The notes under the pieces: model-generated
Seen by the model: the letters and a program-made list of their open reading frames with translations, nothing else
Told to the model about the DNA's origin: nothing
Database searches by the model: none
Assembly: GCA_023634235.1 (NCBI GenBank)
Contig: JAMKCF010000020.1
Location: forward strand, 9,858,001-9,922,000
Length of the DNA: 64,000 nt
Source of the DNA: Pisaster brevispinus
Lineage: Eukaryota > Echinodermata > Asteroidea > Forcipulatida > Asteriidae
Reading direction: 5' to 3'
Shown here: positions 11,301 to 64,000 of the stretch, in pieces
Layout: every line of letters starts with the position of its first letter
Numbering within the stretch: position 1 is the first letter of the stretch
Program-made: the position numbers and the translations under genes

Positions 11301-13670
11301 ATCTGAAACATTACGCTGGTAACTTATGCTTGAAATACTACTTCGCCTACACGCTTAGCGGCTACCAGCGAAAACAACGTTCAGCTTAGGCGCTACGCAG
11401 TATGGAATCTGTCACATCATGGTCACATGAACGGCAAGTTTGACATGACTTTGCTGTGATTTTTACTTTGAGTTATACAAAATATTAAATTTCTATGATC
11501 ATAGTCAACAAAATTGCATTTATCATTGATATTTTTGTGTACAGGATGCTCGTAAGAACTGTACTAGGAAGCCAACCGCTCTGTTCTAGCCTAGACACGT
11601 GTATAGTGCATGCACTATGACGATGTGTGTATACAGTACATGTACATAGTGTAAATAGTGCGCTGCGTTTAAGACGAGGTTCGGATAATACGAGGAAAGC
11701 GGGCCAGTCCGGCGGACCTCATATTAACGAGAGTCGACTGTATTAGTTTTTACTTTTAGTACAAATTTGTAAGCAGTTACTCACATCCGTATGAAGCAAA
11801 TGCTTTGCAATGAACCACAAGTATGAAGCATCTACTACCATTTCAGCAAATGCTGAATAGTCAAGGTTCACTTAAATCATACCAATTCAACATTTGCTTT
11901 CGTTGATGCTTTCACTGCAAAGTAAACACTTGTACCTTTTGTGCCTAGTGCTAACTAGTTTTTAAATCCACACGTCCAAGTAAACAAATTCCTAAGGGGT
12001 TTATTGATGTAGATATCTCTCATAATAAGTTAAATTTTTGACTATAAATATCTTCTTCTTTTTCTTTTTTTTAAGCCATTATTTTAAGAATGAAGTACTC
12101 TATAGGAAGAGACTGGCTTTGTCTTCAATAAGGCAGTCACAGAGTAACTATTTATTTGTTTATTATTTTGTTTTTTCAATTCCGTTATAGGTACCACAGT
12201 CTCTACATGAAGGCTAAGGGAAACGTCTTCAAGAACAAGCGTGTCCTGATGGAGTTCATCCACAAGAAGAAGGCCGAGAAGGCCCGCACAAAGCTCCTCC
12301 AGTAAGTCTCCTTGTCCAGGATCTGTTGCAAATTGAAGAGGAATTAATTACCCCTGGGGAGTTGCAACCTGCCCTTTTGAACACAAGGCCCCACTATGCA
12401 ACCTCGTTCCCAGGGGTGATGGATCTCACCGCACCATTTTATATTATTTGCACCACTGCTTGCTCAATAACCCCTGGTATTGGAATTAAAATGTGCCAGT
12501 GGCTGGTCCACTATATGCGCTGGCTCAAGTATGGTAACCCCGCAAAAGATGCATCAAGTCATAGAGTAACTGGTCCCCCCCTCGTTCTTCTTTGATCTTA
12601 AGTCATGTCTAACTATATGAAGTTCAGGGTGACTTTGTAAAAACATGATTAACTTTTTTCGCGTCAAAATACTTTCATTTTGCTGTGCGCGTACTAAGCG
12701 TCATACAAAGCGCCATATAAGCACTCAAAAGTTGTTAAATGGCGTGCGTGAAAAGCGGTCGGTTATGGTCAGCCAAGCAGCATTGTTTTTCAGCACATCC
12801 CTACCAGGGGTTAGTGACGAGAGGTGTGTCGATAGCGAGGCTGCCCATAGTATGCCACTTTCAGTAGCCACTGAACTCATTCTTCTCCCTGCCAACATCA
12901 TCACCTTGCTGTGATAAACTACAATAAACAGAGGAGCAAATTGAGTACCTCTCATGTATAGACCTGTTCATAGATGACCTTCAGCAGGTGTCTGAGTTGT
13001 CGGTTTTTTAATGGAAGCGTTTCCAGGTTGACCCAGGTCTGACCTCATGCTTGAGTAGCCTTGACCAAAGTAACCTGCTCCTTGGGGCTGACTGACCCGG
13101 GTGCATGACTTTCATAATGGCTGCCGTTTTTTCAGTTAATCAGCAAGACTCTTTCAGGAAATTTTAGGCTCATTTTCACCCTAAAACAGCATTGTGAGCA
13201 TGAAATTTGGGGGGGGGGTTATCAGAAGGTGTGTACTTCTCTACTATCCTGGGCTGATAAAATATCTTACGTTGCAGTTTTACCATGAGAATCAATATTT
13301 CATCTTTTTATTAATCTGTGAAGGTTTTATTAATCAATGAAGGTTGGTCTGGTCGGCTGTCATAAGATCCAAGATTTGGCACTGAAATAGCTCTTGTCAG
13401 GGTCTCACCTGGATGAGCACAACTGAGTCAACCTGGGCGAGCTAATTGAACACATCCTTTATTTGTTTATTTTAAGAACTATTTACGAAATTTGCTGATC
13501 TCATTCTACCGTTAATGCTATTTTACCATTCCACACACAGAGACCAGGCTGAGGCCCGTCGTTTCAAGACAAAGGAAGCACGCAAACGCCGCGAGGAACG
13601 CCAACAAGCCAAACGCTCGGAGATGCTCAAGGCCTACATCAAGGAAGATGAAGAAGCCACAAAGAAGTAA
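5308..13670 (+). CDS. RPL19: Ribosomal protein L19 (eL19), six exons
   Basis: Large-subunit (60S) ribosomal protein eL19; in known ribosomes its long C-terminal helix reaches across to the small subunit. Six exons (5308-5312, 6261-6367, 8530-8652, 9364-9484, 12191-12301, 13541-13670) join in phase to 597 bases, i.e. 198 residues plus TAA, close to the 196 of human RPL19. Visible family signatures are the start [15 protein letters not shown], then [61 protein letters not shown] and KGNVFKNKR. The C-terminus, from about residue 155, is rich in Lys, Arg and Glu. All introns are GT-AG. The first codes only ATG-AG, a common layout for ribosomal-protein genes. Introns are 948, 2162, 711, 2706 and 1239 bases, and four of the five contain repeats or mobile DNA. 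The exons have C/G-ending codons against A/T-rich introns. Identification is near certain. Confidence 0.97.
6261..6367 (+). CDS. RPL19: RPL19 exon 2
   Basis: Acceptor ttcattacag, donor GTAAGT at 6368. It encodes the N-terminal globular part, including VWLDPNE and NEIANANS, and ends after the first base of an Arg codon that exon 3 completes. Confidence 0.96.
6791..7231. repeat. Perfect inverted repeat, 136-bp arms, 169-bp spacer
   Basis: The left arm (6791-6926) and right arm (7096-7231) are exact reverse complements over 136 bases as I read them. The spacer (6927-7095) is rich in CG words such as 'acgcgt' and 'gcgcgcgc'. TA microsatellites lie just outside the left arm and about 60 bases beyond the right arm. 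It is transcribed as part of RPL19 intron 2. The arms lack coding capacity. It may be a foldback or MITE-type element, but no target duplication is clear. Confidence 0.9.
7405..7896. mobile_element. piggyBac-like MITE (copy 1)
   Basis: The 492-bp element starts TTAACCCTAACC and ends GGTTAGGGTTAA, so a TTAA stands at each end with inverted CCCTAACC next to it. TTAA target duplication followed by a CCC-starting terminal repeat is the mark of piggyBac-type elements. The inside is rich in GTTGCATTT words and has no transposase. A copy in the other orientation lies at 56899-57405. Confidence 0.75.
8040..8400. repeat. Dispersed repeat family B (copy 1)
   Basis: The run from 'gaagacctttttttt' through 'tttgtttattgtgaa', 'gaatgcatttcaatcttgcat' and 'agatttcacctcatgatta' is matched, diverged, at about 25990-26255 and in pieces at 33300-33970. 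The family is non-coding and of unknown class. Confidence 0.6.
8530..8652 (+). CDS. RPL19: RPL19 exon 3
   Basis: Acceptor CAACAG, donor GTAAGT at 8653. It encodes the Arg/Lys-rich stretch with [15 protein letters not shown] and RRKGRH, which contacts rRNA in known structures. Confidence 0.97.
9364..9484 (+). CDS. RPL19: RPL19 exon 4
   Basis: Acceptor ttcatag, donor GTAAGT at 9485. It encodes [12 protein letters not shown] through KIDRH, the most conserved block of the family. Reading through the donor gives an immediate TAA, so the open frame ends at the exon edge. Confidence 0.97.
9540..10000. repeat. Diverged tandem repeat, ~105-118-bp unit, four copies
   Basis: The words 'atcatgtggtgaatgcatct', 'cagtcaaccctcctactgtc' and 'tatgccagcc' come round again. 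The CATGTG landmark falls at about 9648, 9766, 9871 and 9986. It lies inside RPL19 intron 4. Confidence 0.75.
10966..11740. mobile_element. pogo/Tigger-like MITE
   Basis: The 775-bp element begins CAGTCGACTCTCGTTAATA and ends with its exact reverse complement, and TA flanks both ends (10964-10965 and 11741-11742). TA duplication plus CAG-starting ends fits the Tc1/mariner-pogo group. Sub-terminal 'gataatacgag' words are repeated inside. No transposase is encoded. It is inserted in RPL19 intron 4. Confidence 0.8.
12191..12301 (+). CDS. RPL19: RPL19 exon 5
   Basis: Acceptor ccgttatag, donor GTAAGT at 12302. It encodes [14 protein letters not shown] and the start of the long charged helix, and ends after the second base of a Gln codon. 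Confidence 0.97.
12302..13540 (+). other. RPL19: RPL19 intron 5, no recognised element
   Basis: A 1239-base intron with a G9 run at about 13208. No RNA gene or mobile element is recognised. Confidence 0.7.
13541..13670 (+). CDS. RPL19: RPL19 exon 6 (C-terminus and stop)
   Basis: Acceptor ccacacacag. It encodes [20 protein letters not shown] and the Lys/Glu-rich tail ending in ATKK, then TAA at 13668-13670. Confidence 0.97.
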
Positions 13671-13900
13671 ACACAAAAACAGCCGTTTAAAAGCCTCGAC
13701 TCACACAAGAAAACCACACACTGTTCGGATTTATCTACCATCACATCCGGAAAAGTATATTTATAAATACAGGACGAGTCTAGAAAGAGAAAAACAAACA
13801 TGGAGGTCAAGTTTGGGATAAGGTGCAGCATTTTACTGTTGTCTTCAAGCCAGAAGGCGTCGAGATGTTTAAATAAAGATTTCAAAAATTTGTAATTTTC
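13671..13900 (+). terminator. RPL19: RPL19 3' UTR and polyadenylation signal
   Basis: AATAAA at 13872-13877 follows the stop by about 200 bases and is trailed by a T/G-rich stretch, as expected of a cleavage site near 13890-13900. A second AATAAA at 14074-14079, before a T-rich tract, could serve as a distal site. Confidence 0.7.
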
Positions 13901-14379
13901 GTCCAGTGGATGTCACATTGGACTGGGTTGACTTTCACTTATTCTGCGTCTTTTGAATCGGAAGAGGAGCTGTTACAAATAACAAGTAACAATTGTTTAT
14001 TTCCATTTATCTGGCTGTTTTTGCTTCTGATTGATTTATAAGCAAGAATAGGAGGAGTTAATGTTGATGTACAAATAAAGAAGTTTTTCTTTCTGGATCC
14101 GACCAACATAAAACACTGTGTTTCTCTCTTGTCTTTGTGTGTTTTCTCTTTTACGTTTAGAAAGAAAACGTTCTTAATTTAGCTGTGAAGTTTTACCAAC
14201 TTAAAGTGTTGTCGGCTATCGTACTAAACTAAGCAGGGGTTTTTTTCCGGTGGTAAAATGGATGATGTACTAAATTTTCATACACAACGTGAACAAAAGA
14301 GTGATAAGTTCCATTAAATTTCACTTTAAAATGTTGACTTTTGTTCTTGGTATGATTTTAAGTTTTGAAATGTGAGTGC

Positions 14380-14660
14380 CATTTTTATGATGGCTGCCTG
14401 CAGCAAAGCTGCAAACTCTCCCTGATTCTGCAGAAAGTTCCCTGAAAATAAACCAATCTTTCCATCTTCTGATGAACAAGTTTGAAAATCTCCCTGATAA
14501 TGGAAACCTTTTTTTTATGTTAAACAGTTCTAAACATCTCCCCGATTGTTGTACAAAATCTCCCCGATTGCAAGATGCAAATGGTAGCTCTGCTGCTGTT
14601 GATTCTAAAACTTGTGCATATGTAATGCACATTTTAGTACAGGCTCTGCCAATATCAGGC
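14380..14660. repeat. Dispersed repeat family C (copy 1)
   Basis: The phrases 'gcagaaagttccctgaaaat', 'aaccaatctttccatcttct' and 'ttgttgtacaaaatctcccc' recur twice in tandem at 63235-63620, in SATB intron 4. It is non-coding; frames across it are accidental. Confidence 0.65.
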
Positions 14661-14859
14661 ATGCAACTTGGATAATCACCTGATTTCCTCTTGGGTTTTT
14701 GTTGAAAAAAACGGTGCCACTGAGAACTGAATATGCACTGTACAAAGTTAATTGTTATTGACCATTGTTCTCTTTTTCTGCAATTGGTTGGTAAGAACTG
14801 TCTTTTGCAAGAACCACCCTGTATGCAAAAATAAAACAGTAAACGCAACTATATGTGAC

Positions 14860-16040
14860 CTCAACCCCCCCCCCCCCCCCCCACCACCCCACCCACCATA
14901 AAAAGCGCACGCCCGTGGATGGAAAGAGCGATCCTCCCTGAAAGGAAGGTGATTACAATCTGCCGATGAGGGCGCTATTAAGTATCTTTAGCAGCTGCAT
15001 GAACTTCTATGATCTGAGGTTTGCTCATCGAAGCGTTTGATAGAAGGATTCATTTCACATTTGGGACTTTCAGACCAAAGACAGAAGATAATCAATGCAT
15101 TTTATTGCTCAGTAAAACAATAACGTGCTTAACTATTTACGCGAACTCGAGGTTCGGTGTGGGTACTTGTTTATCTGTGCAGTATAAACGGCGATGTTGG
15201 AGGGGGGGGGGGGTCCGCTCAATCAGCGGCTATGTTTAGTGTTGAAGATTTGAAAAAGTAAAACAGAGTTTAAAAGTAATCCAGCTGCAGGGTAATCAAT
15301 TATGGGAAAATATGTATTTTTAAGCACAACGTGAATTAATCACAAACTTTGAGATGGGCTCAAAGCTGATGGGAAAAGAACTATCCCCAACTTGTCTATC
15401 GCAACACAAACCCCTAAAACCAAAGCAAAGTAGTTATCCCTGTTTGCAGGTTGGTTTTAAAAAAAAATAATGAGGTACATTTTATTTAAGTTGTGTGCAC
15501 TGATTTGGTGTCACGGTGTCACACTGTCTACCGTGCATGCGCAGAATCATTTTGCAGTCCCAAAGGTGGGTGGGACATGACAATGGGGGAAGCTTGACGG
15601 CGATCAACCCCACGGTGCCACTCGGGTGAAAAGAACAGTGACAGGGGAATGCTAATGGAGATACTTAAGTGGACGAACTCCGAAATGAGTCCATATCCAT
15701 TTTGGAAAGACTGATCTTACTGGTGAGCCGTCGACAAAAGAAAAGAAATGAACTGCCAAATGGATTGACTGATTTAGCTTCCGTTCTTAACAAGGCCGTG
15801 GGGACGGGGGTCATTTTGGCTGGGATTGGCCACAAATTAATGACCTGCAATCCTGAATTGTCCAGTACAATTTTACCTTTCTCAGGTTTTCATGTAAAAA
15901 ATGTCCATCGTTTGTAGGTAAATAAGCTAATTATTTTGTAGGTCCAAAAGTTAGGCGGTTTAAGTTAGGCGTTTGCTTTAATAATATAAGAAGTTTTTTG
16001 TCGTTTTCTTTTTTGTGTGATTTCAGTGACGATCATGAAA
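14860..16040. other. Intergenic DNA between the two genes
   Basis: It holds a poly-C run (about 14866-14882), a G-run near 15200 and an 82-codon frame at 15669-15917. That frame resembles no family I know and has no convincing splice context. Nothing else is recognised. Confidence 0.4.
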
Positions 16041-16470
16041 GTGGCTTAACTGGGGGTGGGGGGGGCACGGGGCACGGGGCACGGGGCACGGGGCACGTGC
16101 CCCCCCCAAAAAATAAATAAATAAATAAAAATAAAAAATAAAAATAAAAAAATAAAAAATAAATAAATAAATAAATTTAAAAAAAATAAATAAATAAAAA
16201 ACAATACAGAACAAAAAACCCGGAAAAAACACAAAAACATCGATTTCCATGCCTCATTTTACACGATATAATGTGATAATTTTGATGTTTTTAAAACTAT
16301 TTTTCCATTTTCGATGTTACACTAACGCCAGATGATCTTGGTTATTTTTTAGAATAGTAAAGTACATTTTTAAAAAGGGCGCTAAAAAGGGCTTATTAAA
16401 AAAAAGGCAAACGGAAGTGCCCCCTTGAGAAAAAAACTAGGGCACCCCTTTTCCCTCCCCTTTTAGTGGA
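16041..16470. repeat. GGGCAC hexamer run plus (AAAT)n low-complexity block, MITE-like
   Basis: A G-run leads into five GGGCAC-type units (about 16065-16098), then CCCCCCCC, then about 100 bases of AAAT/AAAAAT units. The right part has 'gtgcccccttgag' and 'gggcaccccttttc', which mirror the left G/C words, so the whole may be one MITE like that at 609-850. The reverse-strand Phe/Tyr-rich frames here are artefacts. Confidence 0.5.
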
Positions 16471-16483
16471 TCACAGCCCAATT

Positions 16484-16650
16484 CCATAGAGCGTACACTT
16501 GCTGAAAATTCTTCTGCTAAGCAAAACTGAGCCGGATACCAGTCACCTGATGGCACATGTGATGTGACATTTTATTTTGGAGGGCAGTCTTAATCTTGTA
16601 AGCATTATTTGTTGTGCTTGGCTTCTTTTGTACTTTAAGCAGCTCTAGGA
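16484..16650. repeat. Dispersed repeat family A (copy 2)
   Basis: It runs from 'agcccaattccatagagc' through 'ttctgctaagcaaaa' and 'gataccagtcacctgatg' to 'ttaagcagctc', matching copies elsewhere in the window, especially 63045-63220. Confidence 0.55.
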
Positions 16651-17900
16651 AATTGAACCAGCATAGATCTGCCTAATGATAACGATCTGCAAAAGGCAGC
16701 GATAGGAAGGGGCGTGGATTTGCCAGTTTGATACTGATATTGAAATGCATTACAGAGAAAGTGAAAAGACACTTTGATTGAGGGGGTAGTTGAATGGTGT
16801 ATTTCTGTTATATTTGATTTATTCAACTTATTTCATGTAGGCCCTATTTGTTTAGTTATTTCAATCTGCATTTGTTTTAATTTTCATTATTTTAAAACTA
16901 ATTATTGTTTATAATATTTATTCATGTTATTACTTATTATTGTTATATATTTTTTTATTTATGTTATTTATACTGTTCGTGTTACTTATTAAAACAAATA
17001 TTCCTATTTATTTTTTTGAAAACAAACACAAAAAACAAAACAAAACTATAGCATTAGAAATCTCATACAAAATATTTGTCAATCAGATTGGTCCATTAGA
17101 AAGAAAGAAATGAAATGTGCGCCGATACAAACTTCCTTTTTATTTCACAGTTCCACGGTAATATTTCCCCTATTTGCCACTTTACCGACAGTTTTCTAGA
17201 TGGCGAAAAAAAACCCCCAAAACCCGGTAGAAATGAATTTTGAACCCGGTTGAGCTAGCTATAGCTAAAAATGGTTGAACCCACAAAAAGGCACGCCGAG
17301 CGATTATACAGTTAAACCACCACGAATAAACAGATCATCCACCGTGTTGATAGAATCAATTGAATCGTTGTCATTCAGCCTGACACACGCTGAACAACCC
17401 CTTTAAGTTGTGGTGGCTGTTTACACTGCTAACACCAACCAATGAACAGCACACACACACAAAGGGTAGATACAGATAATGTAATCTATATCGTGGAACG
17501 GAAACTGCCTCCCCGCGATATCAAAATGACCTTCATTAAAAAAAAAAAAAGGCCAGCGCAAAAAGGCACTGGTATAAATTTACGCAGTCAGTTTTATTTG
17601 CTCCTTCAAGTAAAATGTTTCAAAAGCAATTTTGTTGTCTCTCCCCAGAAGCGTGTTTAATGGTTTTTGTTATTTTTTCTAATGGTACTATAGTCGCGTG
17701 ACAGCTTGCTCATGGATTTATCACTAATCCCATCAGCACGCACACAATTCCGTTTGACCGTATCCATACGCGTTCCTTTTTGATTAATTAAAGTGCGTGC
17801 TTTCAAATTTACACCACTTTCGATACTTCAATATGATGTGAGTATAATGAAGTCTTCATGATATCAAGCAATTAGCATTTTTGGCCAGAAAACTTGAGCA
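16650..17900. other. Intergenic DNA upstream of the SATB/Dve gene
   Basis: It is A/T-rich with no recognised element. Distal promoter sequence may be present but cannot be told apart by eye. Confidence 0.4.
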
Positions 17901-17914
17901 AAATGGACGGTGCT

Positions 17915-18183
17915 ATTTTATTGGCGGAGGACTACAAGGCGAGCCCAGTGTGTTAATCCATAATCCCCTTCCGCTTAGCCGACCGGGCGTCGCACAAAGC
18001 CGCGCAGATGTCTAAATCTCACGGTAAAAATCACACTGCATGTGCTCTTTTCCAACATAGGTACACTGATGAATCATATGGAAGCAGTTTTTCTGTTCGG
18101 CAGAACATTTTCTGAAAATTCGGGGCCGTTTTTGTAGGTGAAAACCGGTCTGGTTCTTGATGCTTAATCGGCTCAGCTAAGCA
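17915..18183 (+). promoter_or_regulatory. SATB/Dve promoter or 5' UTR with paired TAATCC sites
   Basis: An inverted CCAAT (ATTGG, about 17920) is followed by two direct TAATCC sites at 17954-17959 and 17961-17966, then a locally G/C-rich stretch of about 60 bases, the sort of composition seen at start regions. TAATCC is the binding word of K50 homeodomains such as Otx, Gsc, Pitx and fly Dve. The transcription start is not resolved. An in-frame TAA at 18178-18180 closes the frame just before the proposed ATG. Confidence 0.5.

Positions 18184-64000
<45,817 letters not shown>

Noticed and set aside
14321..14848. 175-codon reverse-strand frame
   Set aside because: It runs across dispersed repeat family C, which recurs at 63235-63625; there is no protein-family resemblance.
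15669..15917. 82-codon forward frame (MDELRNESISIL...) between the genes
   Set aside because: Composition is plausible, but there is no family I recognise, no clear donor or acceptor pair and no neighbouring exon. RNA evidence would be needed.

Overview
The window is animal nuclear DNA: multi-exon genes with GT-AG introns, tRNA-derived SINEs, non-LTR retrotransposon remains, many small inverted-repeat DNA elements and long microsatellites. A marine invertebrate deuterostome is likely, and an echinoderm (perhaps a sea star) is my best guess. That guess rests on the style of the dispersed repeats, recalled rather than searched, so it is an inference.

Two protein-coding genes can be supported, both on the + strand. 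(1) RPL19 (ribosomal protein eL19) lies at 5308-13670 in six exons that join in phase to 198 codons plus stop. It has a polypyrimidine (TOP-like) start about 30 bases before the ATG and an AATAAA signal about 200 bases after the stop. (2) From 18184 to beyond the right edge is the 5' half of a SATB/Defective-proventriculus (Dve) homeobox-family regulator. Five in-phase exons encode a short N-terminus, a Ser/Pro-rich linker with a basic RKRK patch, the ubiquitin-like oligomerisation domain (ULD) and the start of the CUT-like domain. The rest of that domain, the CUT repeats and the homeodomain lie outside the window.

Layout: 1-5276 is intergenic with a hAT-like MITE, a SINE and a degenerate tandem array. 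5277-13.9 kb is RPL19; its introns hold a perfect 136-bp inverted repeat, a piggyBac-like MITE, a diverged ~110-bp tandem repeat and a pogo/Tigger-like MITE. 13.9-17.9 kb is intergenic. About 17.9-64.0 kb is the SATB/Dve gene. Its second intron is 36.7 kb and holds most of the mobile DNA, including a Tx1/L1-type LINE remnant, an uninterrupted ~4.27-kb (TTTA)n array, a 3 x 164-bp tandem repeat, a 17 x 50-bp minisatellite and a telomere-like C-rich tract.

The main candidates for unreported biology are: clusters of TAATC-type (K50 homeodomain) sites in the promoter and at two places in the giant intron of this regulator, which suggest K50-factor input or autoregulation; the extreme pure TTTA expansion abutting a LINE inside the reverse-transcriptase region; and the perfect long hairpin in the RPL19 pre-mRNA. 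Nearly all other long reading frames, including the 1441-codon one, are artefacts of repeats. All repeat calls come from reading the sequence by eye; no database search was run.
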